DNA of 32,878 nucleotides. Source: Acidimicrobiaceae bacterium (GTDB taxonomy: Bacteria; Actinomycetota; Acidimicrobiia; Acidimicrobiales; Ilumatobacteraceae). Below are positions 18,824 to 31,153 of this stretch, in pieces. The position numbers and the translations under genes are program-made. Numbering within the stretch: position 1 is the first letter of the stretch; every line of letters begins with the position of its first letter. Below the pieces are notes generated by a model, which was given only the letters and a program-made list of their open reading frames with translations, did no database searches and was not told where the DNA came from. Where the stretch lies: positions 1 through 32,878 of the forward strand of contig NZZV01000001.1 of the NCBI GenBank assembly GCA_002698945.1. The letters run 5' to 3'.

Positions 18824-19699
18824 ATGTCGACCCGCCATCCGATCATCTCGGTCACCGGCTCGTCGGGAGCCGGCACGACCACCGTCAAGGAGACGTTCGA
18901 CCAGATCTTCCGACGCGAGCACATCCGGGTCGCGACGATCGAGGGCGACGCGTTCCACCGATTCGACCGTGCCGCGATGCACGCCGAACTCGAGCGACGG
19001 ACCGCTGCCGGCGACCTCGAGTTCAGCCACTTCGGTGCCGACGCCAACCTGCTCGACGAGCTCGAGCAGACGTTCGCGTCCTACGCGCGGTGCGGCACGG
19101 GACGAACCCGTCACTACGTCCACGACACCACCGAGGCCGAACGGTACGGCGTCGATCCCGGTTGCTTCACCGACTGGGAGGACCTGGAGCCCGACACCGA
19201 CCTGCTCTTCTACGAGGGCCTGCACGGCGCCGTCGTCGACGACCGACGCAACATCGCCCGCCACGGCGACCTGAAGATCGGGGTCGTGCCGGTGATCAAT
19301 CTCGAGTGGATCCAGAAGATCCATCGCGACTCGGACGCTCGTGGCCACACGACCGACGCGATCACGAACACGATCCTTCGGCGTCTGCCCGACTACGTCC
19401 GCTACATCTGCCCGCAGTTCACGGAGACCGACGTGAACTTCCAGCGCGTCCCGGTCGTCGACACGTCCAACCCGTTCATCGCCCGGCACATCCCGACCGC
19501 CGACGAGTCGGTCGTCGTGATCCGGTTCCGCGACCCGCACGGCATCGACTTCCCGTACCTGCTGTCGATGATCGACCGGAGCTGGATGAGCCGGGCCAAC
19601 TCGATCGTGATCCCCGGCGGCAAGCTCGACCTGGCGATGCAGCTGATCCTCACACCGCTGATCCGGCGATTGATCGAGCGGAAGCGGCACGCCCGATGA
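18824..19699 (+). CDS. prkB: Phosphoribulokinase (PrkB-type)
   Basis: IISVTGSSGAGTTTVKETF...IEGDAFHRFDR...FYEGLHGAVVDD...VVPVINLEWIQKIHRD. Confidence 0.95.
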   Translation: MSTRHPIISVTGSSGAGTTTVKETFDQIFRREHIRVATIEGDAFHRFDRAAMHAELERRTAAGDLEFSHFGADANLLDELEQTFASYARCGTGRTRHYVHDTTEAERYGVDPGCFTDWEDLEPDTDLLFYEGLHGAVVDDRRNIARHGDLKIGVVPVINLEWIQKIHRDSDARGHTTDAITNTILRRLPDYVRYICPQFTETDVNFQRVPVVDTSNPFIARHIPTADESVVVIRFRDPHGIDFPYLLSMIDRSWMSRANSIVIPGGKLDLAMQLILTPLIRRLIERKRHAR

Positions 19700-21764
19700 G
19701 CACGGCCACGTCCGGCGCGAGCACCGCGGAGCACGTCGACCCGATCGACGTCGCTGCGACACAGCGGCTGGCGACCGCCGTGCGGATGCTCGCCGCCGAC
19801 ATGGTCGACGCCGCCGACTCCGGCCACCCCGGGCTCCCGCTCGGCGCCGCTGACGTCGCGACCGTGCTGTTCACCCGACACCTCGTGTTCGACGCCGCCG
19901 ACCCGGCGTGGCCGGACCGCGACCGGTTCGTCCTGTCGGCCGGGCACGGGTCGGCCCTGCTCTACGCACTCGGGTACCTCTGCGGGGTCGCCGGGGTCCG
20001 GCTCGATCACCTCCGCCGGTTCCGCCGACTCGGCAGCCCCTGCGCCGGCCACCCCGAGCACGGTGAGTTCCCGATCGCCGACACCACGACGGGACCGCTC
20101 GGACAGGGCATCGCCAACGCGGTCGGGATGGCGATCGCCGAGGAGCGACTGCGACACGACTTCGGCAACGACCTGTGCGACCACCACACCTGGGTCCTCG
20201 CCGGCGACGGATGCCTGATGGAAGGCGTCACCGCCGAGGCGATCGCGCTCGCCGGCCACCTACGTCTGCGACGCCTCGTGCTCCTGTGGGACGACAACAG
20301 GATCACGATCGACGGACCCACGGCTCAATCGACCACCGAGGACCAGCTGGCACGCTTCGCGGCCGCAGGCTGGACGGTCGCGTCCGTCGACGGTCACGAC
20401 CCACTCGAGATCGACGCCGCACTGACGGCCGCCCGCGAGGCCACCCGCCCGACGTTGGTGGCGTGCCGAACCACGATCGGCAAAGGGGCCCCGACCAAGG
20501 CGGGCATCGCCGCCGTGCACGGGTCGCCGCTCGGTGCGGCCGAACGAGCCGCGATGGCAGACCGGCTCGATTGGGGGCATCCCCCGTTCGAGATCCCAGC
20601 AGACCTCCACGCCGAGTGGCGCGCGGCCGGCACCCGGTCGCGCGGTCGGCGCGAGCACTGGACGCAGAACATCGCATCGCATCCGCTGGGCCCAGCGCTG
20701 TCCAGCCGGCTTGCCGACCCGACCCCGTCCGGCACCGTCCGGCTCGCGACGCTGCGGACGGACCTGCTCGCCACCCTGCCCACGGTCGCGACTCGGGCGA
20801 TCAACGCCACGGTGATCGACGCCCTCGACGCTGACACGGCGCGATCCGGCCGAGACGACGGCAGCGGCTCGCTGCTCGGTGGCTCGGCCGACCTGGCCGG
20901 ATCGAACGGCTTCGGGTTCGCGCGGCGTCGTCCGTTCACTGCTGCCGACCGCGGCGGCAATTTCGTCAACTACGGCATCCGAGAACACGCGATGGCGGCG
21001 GCGACGAACGGCATCGCGCTCCACGGTGGCTTCCGGCCCTACGCCGGGACCTTCCTGGCGTTCAGCGACTACTCCCGGCCGGCGATCCGGCTGGCCGCGC
21101 TGATGCGTCTCGGGGTCGTCCACGTCTTCACCCACGACTCGATCGGCGTTGGCGAGGACGGCCCCACCCACCAGCCCGTCGAGCACGTCTGCGCGCTGCG
21201 GGCCATCCCCGGGCTCGTCGTCATCCGGCCCGCCGACGCGGTCGAGACCGTGGAGGCGTGGCAGTTCGCGCTGTCGAGCGACGACCGCCCGACCGCGCTC
21301 GTGCTCACCCGACAAGCGGTCGCACCACTCGATCGGCACGAACGGGCGCCCGACGGCGTCGCTGCCGGCGGCTACGTTGTGGCCGAGCCGTCCGAGGCTT
21401 CCGTGACCCTGCTGGCCTCGGGATCCGAGGTGGGCATCGCGGTCGGCGCCGCCCAGATCCTCGCCTCCGACGGCATCGCCGCGCGGATCGTCTCGATGCC
21501 GTCGATGGAACTCTTCGCCGACAGACCGACCGCCGAGCGCGACGCCGTACTCGGCGAGCTCCCTCGGATCGCGGTCGAGGCGACGATCGGCCAGTCGTGG
21601 CAGCGCTGGCTGCGGCCCGGTGACACGTTCGTCGGGATGAGCGGCTTCGGCGCCTCGGCGCCCGGGCCCGACCTGTTCGAGCACTTCGGCATCACGCCCA
21701 CCGCCGTCGCCGAGGCTGGACGCGCTGCTCTCCACCCGCCGGTCACACGACAAGGAGCCCACTG

Positions 21765-21765
<1 letters not shown>
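19696..21765 (+). CDS. tkt: Transketolase
   Basis: [28 protein letters not shown]...[19 protein letters not shown]...[13 protein letters not shown]...[20 protein letters not shown]...[18 protein letters not shown]. Confidence 0.96.
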
Positions 21766-24357
<2,592 letters not shown>

Positions 24358-24389
24358 CAGGCAACACCACCGAACGAGAGGACTTCACG

Positions 24390-24809
24390 ATGCGACTCAC
24401 CCAGGGCATGTTCAGCTTCCTGCCGGACCTCACCGACGACGAGATCGCGGCCCAGGTCGACTACTTCATCCGCAACGGCTGGGCGGTGTCGATCGAACAC
24501 ACCGACGATCCCCACCCGCGCAACACCTACTGGGAGATGTGGGGGCAGCCGATGTTCGACCTCGGCAGCACACGGCCATTCATGACCGCCCTCGCCGAGT
24601 GCCGGGAGGCGATGCAGAGTGCCTACATCCGGGTGACGGCGTTCGACGCGACGAAGGGGTGGGAGAGCCCGCGCGCCTCGTTCATCGCCCACCGGCCGAC
24701 GGCCGAGGACGGGTTCGCGCTCGCACGCACGAGCGTGCAGGGCCGGACCCAGCGCTACGGCATCCGCGCCGACGTCACCGACCGGCCGACCGCAGGCCGC
24801 TACCGATGA
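24390..24809 (+). CDS. cbbS: RuBisCO small subunit, red-type
   Basis: [58 protein letters not shown] with the C-terminal extension typical of red-type small subunits. Confidence 0.96.
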   Translation: MRLTQGMFSFLPDLTDDEIAAQVDYFIRNGWAVSIEHTDDPHPRNTYWEMWGQPMFDLGSTRPFMTALAECREAMQSAYIRVTAFDATKGWESPRASFIAHRPTAEDGFALARTSVQGRTQRYGIRADVTDRPTAGRYR

Positions 24810-25744
24810 ACGCGCCGACCCCCGTCGACGAGGCCGGCCCCGACCGCATCGCCGGTCCGGACGTCGTCGATCTCGGCGCCGAGCGGCGGGCGACGGGGAT
24901 CGACGACTACCTCGCCGGGCTCGACGCCCGACTGGTCGGCCTGACGCCGGTCAAGCAGCGGATCGACGAGATCGCCGCGCTGCTGCTCGTCGACCGCGTC
25001 CGTACACGGGTCGGGCTGGCGACCGGTCCGCCGACCCTGCACATGAGCTTCACCGGCAACCCGGGCACCGGCAAGACGACGGTGGCGTCGGCGATGGGCG
25101 AGATCCTGCATCGGCTCGGCTACCTCCGGTCCGCTCGGGTGGTGTCGGTCACACGCGACGACCTCGTCGGCGAGTACATCGGCCACACCGCACCCAAGAC
25201 GAAGGACGTGCTCCAGCGCGCCGCGGGTGGCGTGCTCTTCATCGACGAGGCGTACTACCTGTATCGGCCGGAGAACGAACGCGACTATGGCCAAGAGGCG
25301 ATCGAAATCCTGCTGCAGGTGATGGAGGAGCAGCGGGACGACCTCGTGGTGATCCTCGCCGGCTACGCCGACCGCATGGAGCGGTTCTTCGGCTCCAACC
25401 CCGGGTTCCGCAGCCGAGTCGCTCACCACATCGACTTTCCCGACTTCGACGACGGCGAACTCGTCCGCATCGGTGAGATGTTGTTGGCCGACCAGCAGTA
25501 CCGGCTCTCCGACGACGCCCGCGCCACGCTGTTCGACTACGTCGGGCGTCGTCGTTCGCAGCCTCACTTCGCCAACGCCCGATCGGTCCGGAACGCGTTG
25601 GACCGTGCCCGGCTGCGCCAGGCCAATCGTCACGTCACGGCCGGCACCGTGGCGGTCGACGACCTGAGCGTGATCGAGGCCGACGACTTGGCGGTGAGTC
25701 GCGTGTTCAACGACCGACCCGACGACGCCCGGGAGTCGCGATGA
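24806..25744 (+). CDS. cbbX: AAA+ RuBisCO activase CbbX
   Basis: [95 protein letters not shown]. Confidence 0.96.
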   Translation: MNAPTPVDEAGPDRIAGPDVVDLGAERRATGIDDYLAGLDARLVGLTPVKQRIDEIAALLLVDRVRTRVGLATGPPTLHMSFTGNPGTGKTTVASAMGEILHRLGYLRSARVVSVTRDDLVGEYIGHTAPKTKDVLQRAAGGVLFIDEAYYLYRPENERDYGQEAIEILLQVMEEQRDDLVVILAGYADRMERFFGSNPGFRSRVAHHIDFPDFDDGELVRIGEMLLADQQYRLSDDARATLFDYVGRRRSQPHFANARSVRNALDRARLRQANRHVTAGTVAVDDLSVIEADDLAVSRVFNDRPDDARESR

Positions 25745-26427
25745 CCGCCCCGACGGTGATCGCGCCGTCGATCCTTGCCTGCGACTTCGGAAGGCTCGCA
25801 GCCGAGGTCGCCGAGGTCGCGGAGGGTGGAGCCGAGTGGATCCACGTCGATGTGATGGACGGTCACTTCGTGCCGAATCTGACGATCGGGCCGGCCGTGG
25901 TCGCCGCGGTCCGCGCTGCGACCGACCGAGTGGTCGACGTGCACCTCATGATCGAGCCCGTCGACGCGTACATCGAGGCGTTCGCCGGGGCGGGCGCCGA
26001 CGTCATCACGGTGCACGCCGAGGCGACGCGGCACCTCGACCGCACCCTCGCCGCGGTCCGCGATCTCGGCGTGCAGGCCGGTGTCGCGCTCAACCCGGCG
26101 ACCCCGGCCGCGACGGTGCGCCACGTCCTCGACCGCGTCGACCTCGTGCTGGCGATGACCGTCAACCCGGGCTTCGGCGGCCAACGGTACCTCGAGAGCG
26201 TGGAGCCCAAGCTGGTCGAACTGGCCGAGATGGTCGGTGATCGGCCGATCCGGCTGGAGGTCGACGGTGGGATCGACGCCACGACGGCACCGAGGGCCGC
26301 CGCGGCCGGGGCCGACACGTTCGTCGCCGGCTCCGCTGTGTTCGGCGCGAACGTCAGATCGTCGGCGATCGCCGAACTTCGTGGGGCGGCCACACAGGCC
26401 CGCCTCACGACGTCGGTGGAGACCTGA
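25741..26427 (+). CDS. rpe: Ribulose-phosphate 3-epimerase
   Basis: [16 protein letters not shown]...[22 protein letters not shown]...[14 protein letters not shown]...[12 protein letters not shown]. Confidence 0.96.
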   Translation: MTAPTVIAPSILACDFGRLAAEVAEVAEGGAEWIHVDVMDGHFVPNLTIGPAVVAAVRAATDRVVDVHLMIEPVDAYIEAFAGAGADVITVHAEATRHLDRTLAAVRDLGVQAGVALNPATPAATVRHVLDRVDLVLAMTVNPGFGGQRYLESVEPKLVELAEMVGDRPIRLEVDGGIDATTAPRAAAAGADTFVAGSAVFGANVRSSAIAELRGAATQARLTTSVET

Positions 26428-26429
26428 TC

Positions 26430-27890
26430 ATGACCCGACAGCGTTGGCGGGCCCGGCGGGTGCTCCATCCGGTGACCCTCCGCTGTCTTTCCGACTACGT
26501 CGGCATCGGCGGCGGTGCCGGCCTCGAACTCACCCGACGGATCAGTGCGGACGACCTCATCGATCGGGTGGTCGCCAGCGGCTTGCGCGGCCGCGGCGGT
26601 GCCGGGTTCCCCGTCGGGCGCAAGTGGCGAACAGTGGCAGACCAGCATCGCCACAGCGGAATCGCCCCTGTGGTCGTGGTCAACGGTGCCGAAGGCGAGC
26701 CCGGCACGTTCAAGGACAGATCGATCATCCGCAACAATCCCTACGCCGTCATCGAGGGTGCCCTGATCGCGGGCGTCGCGGTCGGTGCCTCCGACGTCGT
26801 CATCGCGACGAAGCGGAGCTTCGAGCACGAGGGTCGGCGGCTCGCCGACGCGATCGCCGAGATCCGAGCCGCCGACTGGTCGTCGATCCCGATCCATCTC
26901 TTCCACGGACCCGACGAGTACCTGTACGGCGAGGAGAGCGCACTCCTCGAATGCCTCGACGGTCGCGGTCCCTTTCCACGCGTCTCGCCGACCTACCGCA
27001 TCGGTCTGCTCGAAACACGCGACTGGCGTGGAGTCGTCGGACCGGCGCTCGTGAACAACGTCGAGTCGCTGGCAAACGTCCCGAAGATCGTCGCTCGTGG
27101 GCCCGAATGGTTCCGCCGGATCGGCACCGCCGACTCGCCGGGCAGTTCGGTCGTAACCGTCACTGGCGACCGGGTCCGCCACGGTGTCGCCGAGGTCCGT
27201 CTGGGCACGCCACTGCGGACGGTCCTGCGGGCGATCGGCGGTGACATGCGGTCGCAACCACCGATCAAGGCGGTGCTGTCCGGTGTCGCCAACCCGCTGC
27301 TCCTCCCACCCGGGTTGGCGGCGCCGATCAGCTACGAGGGGCTGCGGGCGGCAGGTGGTGGGCTCGGTTCCGGCGGGTTCATCGTGTTCGACGCGTCGAC
27401 CGACATGGCCGCCGTCGCGGCCGGCGTGGCGCGCTTCCTGGCGATCGAGTCGTGCGGTCAGTGCTCGCCGTGCAAGCTCGACGGGTTGCTGCTCGCCGCC
27501 GTGCTCGCCCGGCTGTGTCGCAACGAGAGTCGGCGAGGCGATCTCGATCTGATCAGCCGGCGGTCGCGGACGGTCGCCTACGGCGCCCGGTGCTACCTCG
27601 GGATCCAGCACGAGACCGTGCTGTGCTCGATCCTCGAGCACTTCTGGGCCGAGTTCGAGGCGCACGCGAGCCGCGTCGCTCCGGCGGTCGATCCGGTCGC
27701 GATCACCGAGCTCGTCGACATCCGCGACGGACGTGCCGTGCGCGACGACCGACATCATCGGAAGCAACCCGACTGGTCGTACGGCCTCGCGCACTCGGGC
27801 AAGACCCCCGCGGAGCGACGCAGCGAGCTGGCGAGTTCGTGCCGGGTCGAGCTGAGCTCCCGCCCCGCACGGTTGGCGCTCGATGGATAG
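26430..27890 (+). CDS. Solitary NuoF/HoxF-like NADH-binding flavoprotein with [4Fe-4S] motif
   Basis: GLRGRGGAGFPVGRKW (nucleotide binding), VVNGAEGEPGTFKDRSIIRNNPYAVIEGALIAG, LYGEESALLE, NNVESLANVP, ESCGQCSPCK...CYLG. No NuoE/HoxE or NuoG/HoxU partner in the window. Confidence 0.88.
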   Translation: MTRQRWRARRVLHPVTLRCLSDYVGIGGGAGLELTRRISADDLIDRVVASGLRGRGGAGFPVGRKWRTVADQHRHSGIAPVVVVNGAEGEPGTFKDRSIIRNNPYAVIEGALIAGVAVGASDVVIATKRSFEHEGRRLADAIAEIRAADWSSIPIHLFHGPDEYLYGEESALLECLDGRGPFPRVSPTYRIGLLETRDWRGVVGPALVNNVESLANVPKIVARGPEWFRRIGTADSPGSSVVTVTGDRVRHGVAEVRLGTPLRTVLRAIGGDMRSQPPIKAVLSGVANPLLLPPGLAAPISYEGLRAAGGGLGSGGFIVFDASTDMAAVAAGVARFLAIESCGQCSPCKLDGLLLAAVLARLCRNESRRGDLDLISRRSRTVAYGARCYLGIQHETVLCSILEHFWAEFEAHASRVAPAVDPVAITELVDIRDGRAVRDDRHHRKQPDWSYGLAHSGKTPAERRSELASSCRVELSSRPARLALDG

Positions 27891-27924
27891 ACGCTGCGCC
27901 GACGACGGCCTACCGTGAGCCCCG

Positions 27925-28275
27925 ATGCACGAGTTCTCGCTATGCCGGGCGATCGCCGCGACCGTCGAGTCGCACGCCGACGGGCGCCCGGTGTCGGTCG
28001 TGCGGATCACCGTCGGCCACTTCCGGCAGGTCGTCCCTGACTCGATGGTGCACTGCTGGGAGCTACAGGTACACGGCACGGAGCTGGATGGTTCACGCCT
28101 CGTTATCGACGAAGTCCCAGCGGTGATCGAATGCGCCGGCTGCGGGGCCAGGACGACGCTCGAGTTGCCGGTCCATCGCTGCGGGCAGTGCGACAGCCTA
28201 TCGACGCGCCTGATCAGCGGCGAGGAGTTCCTGATCGACTCGATCGACATTCACACCACTCCCGAGGAGGTCTAG
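27925..28275 (+). CDS. hypA: Hydrogenase nickel-insertion protein HypA
   Basis: MHEFSLCRAIAATVESHA...; zinc site CAGCGARTTLELPVHRCGQCDS. Confidence 0.92.
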   Translation: MHEFSLCRAIAATVESHADGRPVSVVRITVGHFRQVVPDSMVHCWELQVHGTELDGSRLVIDEVPAVIECAGCGARTTLELPVHRCGQCDSLSTRLISGEEFLIDSIDIHTTPEEV

Positions 28276-29052
28276 ATGGGACGATTCCACCGCCACGCCG
28301 ACGGCACCGTGCACGACCACGAGCACGAGCACGAGCACGAGCACGACCACGAGCATCGCGACGTCGGTGACCACAGCGCCTACGAGACCGGGCCGCAACG
28401 GGTCGCGATCCTCGAAACCATCCTCGGCGAGAACGACCGGATCGCCGACATGAACCGCCGCGACCTCGTCTCCGCTTGTGTGCGATCGATCAACCTGATG
28501 TCATCACCTGGCGCGGGCAAGACGACGCTATTGCGTCGTGTGATCCCAGCGCTCGCCGAGCGCGGCACACGAGTGGGCGTGCTCGAAGGCGACATCGCAA
28601 CGTCGATCGACGCCGACCGACTGTCCGACGTCGGCGCGGCCGCGGTCGCACTGGTCAACACCAACGCCGGGTTCGGCGGCGAGTGCCACCTCGACGCGGT
28701 GATGGTGCGATCCGGCCTCGACCGACTTCCCCTGGACCAACTCGACCTGCTCGTGATCGAGAACGTCGGCAACCTCGTGTGCCCCGCCGAGTTCGACGTC
28801 GGCCAGGACCGACGCGCAATGGTCTACGCGATCACGGAGGGCGAGGAGAAGCCCCTCAAGTACCCTGTGATGTTCCACGCGGTCGACGTCGTCTTCGTCA
28901 ACAAGATCGACCTCCTCCCGCACCTCGATTTCGATCTCGCCGCGTTCCACTCGAACCTCCGAGCGGTCAACCCGGCGGCCGACATCATCGAGGTGAGCGC
29001 GACCACCGGCGACGGTCTCGAACGAGCGGTCGAGTGGTTCCAGAGTTCCTAG
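28276..29052 (+). CDS. hypB: Hydrogenase nickel-incorporation GTPase HypB with His-rich N-terminus
   Basis: HDHEHEHEHEHDHEH leader; NLMSSPGAGKTTLLRRVI, EGDIATSIDADRL, VIENVGNLVCPAEFDVG, VNKIDLLP. Confidence 0.95.
   Translation: MGRFHRHADGTVHDHEHEHEHEHDHEHRDVGDHSAYETGPQRVAILETILGENDRIADMNRRDLVSACVRSINLMSSPGAGKTTLLRRVIPALAERGTRVGVLEGDIATSIDADRLSDVGAAAVALVNTNAGFGGECHLDAVMVRSGLDRLPLDQLDLLVIENVGNLVCPAEFDVGQDRRAMVYAITEGEEKPLKYPVMFHAVDVVFVNKIDLLPHLDFDLAAFHSNLRAVNPAADIIEVSATTGDGLERAVEWFQSS
28315..28356 (+). repeat. Coding hexanucleotide tandem repeat (GAGCAC/GACCAC) encoding the HypB His-rich tail
   Basis: gaccac-(gagcac)x4-gaccac-gagcat, seven consecutive hexamers. Confidence 0.85.
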
Positions 29053-29368
29053 ACGGACCAGACCGCGGCGCGGTGCTCGTTGCTCCGTGGGGTCCAGCCC
29101 GACCGTGTCGGGACTTGCCCTCCTGGTCGAAGGACTGGGACCGAGGCAGACCGCAGAGCCGCAAGGGGTCCAAGCAGAGTCGCATCTCGCGAACCGCGTC
29201 GAGTTCTGCGCCCACCCGGGACCTCGGGTTGTGAGACCCGAAGGTCATCCGTGCTCTGGCGGACGACGCCGCAGACTCGACGCGTCCCATGCGCGAAGCC
29301 GCAGGTCAGGGGGTTGGCCACCTGCGACGGCCCGTCGCCTACGGCCATCGAGCCCGGTCTCGGCGGAG

Positions 29369-29395
29369 GCTGTACAACAGTTCGTGTTGTACAGC
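29369..29395. repeat. Perfect inverted repeat GCTGTACAAC-N7-GTTGTACAGC near the right island end
   Basis: 10-bp arms 29369-29378 and 29386-29395; shares GTTGTAC with the left-end repeats at 2897-2916. Confidence 0.75.
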
Positions 29396-29409
29396 GGCTC
29401 GAAATGGCA

Positions 29410-29447
29410 AGAGGCCCCTCCCGAGATTCGGCTCGGAAAGGGCCTCT
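29410..29447 (-). terminator. Hairpin next to the tRNA-Met 3' fragment, copy 2
   Basis: AGAGGCCC...GGGCCTCT outer stem with inner CCGAG/CTCGG pairing. Confidence 0.55.
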
Positions 29448-29463
29448 GACCTGGTGTTACTTG

Positions 29464-29508
29464 GTGGCGGGGGCAGGATTTGAACCTGCGACCTTCGGGT
29501 TATGAGAA
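29464..29508 (-). repeat. att-like direct repeat, right copy: 3' half of tRNA-Met(CAT)
   Basis: 45 bp identical to 2734-2778; flanking bases cannot complete an anticodon stem, so not a whole tRNA. Confidence 0.9.
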
Positions 29509-29616
29509 TTATGGTCGCCAATTTTGGAGGTCCTGGTAGACCGGCATCTTGCCTGGTCACGGCCACTCTACACGTATCCGTCATTGTCCGCCAGTGACCG
29601 CTGTTGACCCTGGTGT

Positions 29617-29635
29617 TGGTACATATTTGGTACAT
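29617..29635 (+). repeat. 19-mer TGGTACATATTTGGTACAT, copy 2
   Basis: Identical to 2642-2660. Confidence 0.85.
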
Positions 29636-29687
29636 CCGATACCTCCAAACTGCGGCCACGCAACGTGGTCGCCGCCTTGGTGTCACG

Positions 29688-29706
29688 GAACGAACCGGGT
29701 TCGTTC
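29688..29706. promoter_or_regulatory. Perfect 19-bp interrupted palindrome GAACGAACC-G-GGTTCGTTC
   Basis: 9-bp arms around one base, in the noncoding gap between the att-like copy and the retropepsin-like gene. Confidence 0.4.
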
Positions 29707-29805
29707 GATCGGTCCGATGGTACCTGGCCTCGCGGTGATGACCCCGGGCACGCCTCACCCGACAGATCGCCCCGCAGCCATCCCGCTCTCGTGACCTGTG
29801 GCCGC

Positions 29806-30243
29806 CTACGACACTTCGACCGTCGAGGTGGACGCGTCGATGCGCGTGGGGAATCTGTCGAACCATCCGCGCTGCCCCAGCAGGACGCCGAAGGGAAGCG
29901 TCCAGCCTTGGCGGGCGCCGAGCGGAAGGGTCCACGTCACCGGCTCGGCTCCTCGCTCGGGCGGGTGCAACCGCAGTTCCACCTCGAACACGGGCGTCGG
30001 TGTGAACCGTCCACCGACCGTCAGCGCGATCTCGTAGAGCGGCTCGGCACGGTCAAGGTCGATGCCGAGTTCACCGAAGAGTGTGGCGTTGGCGACCGAC
30101 GCGGGCGAGCCTGAGTCCACGACTCCGAGCACGGCTGGAAGACCTGGGGAGATCACCAGCGGCACGGCCGGTCGAAGCACCCGCGAGGCATCCGGGTACG
30201 GCGGCTCGTCGAGATCCTGATGGCGGTAGATCCAGCTGGTCAC
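29806..30243 (-). CDS. Retropepsin-like aspartyl protease family protein (tentative)
   Basis: MTSWIYRHQDLDEPPYPDASRVLRPAVPLVIS...AVLGVVDSGSPASVANATLFGELGIDLDRAEP; single VVDSGSP motif (D-[ST]-G). Confidence 0.6.
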   Translation of the reverse strand: MTSWIYRHQDLDEPPYPDASRVLRPAVPLVISPGLPAVLGVVDSGSPASVANATLFGELGIDLDRAEPLYEIALTVGGRFTPTPVFEVELRLHPPERGAEPVTWTLPLGARQGWTLPFGVLLGQRGWFDRFPTRIDASTSTVEVS

Positions 30244-30261
30244 GACGAGCGGGCGTGGCGC

Positions 30262-30450
30262 TCAATCGAGCCCGACGAACAGCGGGGCATCCGCTTCTGG
30301 CACACGGTGGACGGCCACATCGGCTCCGAATCCCTTGCCCTTGCAAGCGGTGAGCAGCTCGTCGAGTTCGCTCGCATCGGCCACGACATCGCCGTCCTCG
30401 TTGACCGCTACCCAACGCCCACGGTACTGGTCGACGAGTTCGCGCTTCAT
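30262..30450 (-). CDS. Small DUF5678-like protein
   Basis: MKRELVDQYRGRWVAVNEDGDVVADASELDELLTACKGKGF...; next to and co-oriented with the protease-like gene. Confidence 0.6.
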   Translation of the reverse strand: MKRELVDQYRGRWVAVNEDGDVVADASELDELLTACKGKGFGADVAVHRVPEADAPLFVGLD

Positions 30451-30579
30451 GATGTGAGCCTACCGTTCGGCACCTGTCCCGGCGGGCCAGCGGTCCCGGG
30501 ATGGCCACCTTCGTCGACGGCCGAGAGCGAATCATCTGAGCGGCTCCACAACTTGTCGCTGCATCGTAGAGTTGCGCAC

Positions 30580-31140
30580 GTGGCGCGACGATCGGGATCG
30601 AACGCTTCGCAGCGGAAGTCGTCGCCGCTCGGTTCGCTGGATCCGGCCGAGCGCGGCGTGGTGCTCGACCGGCTGCTGATCGTGCATCCCGAGCTGCACG
30701 GCGATGCCGAGCGCCTCGCGACTGACTTGTTGGTGGCGGTGTCGGTCGAGCGGGTGGCGTCCGAGGTCGAGGCTGCGTTGGTCTGGATCTCGTTGGATGC
30801 GCTTGCTGCCCGTTCGGGCCGGATGTTGGGCCGCGGCTATGTCCACGAGAGCGAGGCGGCCTGGGAGTTGGTCAACGAGGCGATCGAGCCGTTCCGAGCA
30901 GATCTGGATCGACGGGCTGCGCTCGGTCTGCTCGATGCAGCGGCCAACCTGGCGGTCGGAACCGTGGCCGGGGTCTATCGGGTACGCGAGCCCGAGGAGG
31001 GGACGGTGTTGGCCTACGCCGGAGAAGACACACCAACCGATCTTGCAGAAGAGTTCCTCGATCGCGCCGCGAAGCTCGGTGTGGCGCTGCCCGACGACGC
31101 TGCCGAGTCACACTGGCCCGGTTGGTCCGACCTGTGGTGA
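30580..31140 (+). CDS. Hypothetical protein
   Basis: GTG start: VARRSGSNASQRKSSPLGSLDPAERGVVLDRLLIVHPELHGDAERLATDLL...; 14 bp upstream of the primase-helicase gene, same strand. Confidence 0.6.
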   Translation: MARRSGSNASQRKSSPLGSLDPAERGVVLDRLLIVHPELHGDAERLATDLLVAVSVERVASEVEAALVWISLDALAARSGRMLGRGYVHESEAAWELVNEAIEPFRADLDRRAALGLLDAAANLAVGTVAGVYRVREPEEGTVLAYAGEDTPTDLAEEFLDRAAKLGVALPDDAAESHWPGWSDLW

Positions 31141-31153
31141 TCGCCCACATCCG

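Noticed and set aside
28315-28356. Hexamer repeat in hypB as a phase-variation microsatellite
   Set aside because: The unit is 6 bp, so length changes stay in frame; the encoded His-rich tail is a known nickel-binding/storage feature of HypB proteins.
28198-28398. Hydrophobic minus-strand ORF (VLVLVLVLVV...) as a small membrane protein
   Set aside because: Antisense artefact of the GAGCAC repeat encoding the HypB His-rich tail.
29080-29505. ORF ending VAGAGFEPATFGL, and the opposite-strand ORF with TRRSQVQILPPPP
   Set aside because: Classic false peptides from translating a tRNA 3' end; overlaps the tRNA-Met fragment.
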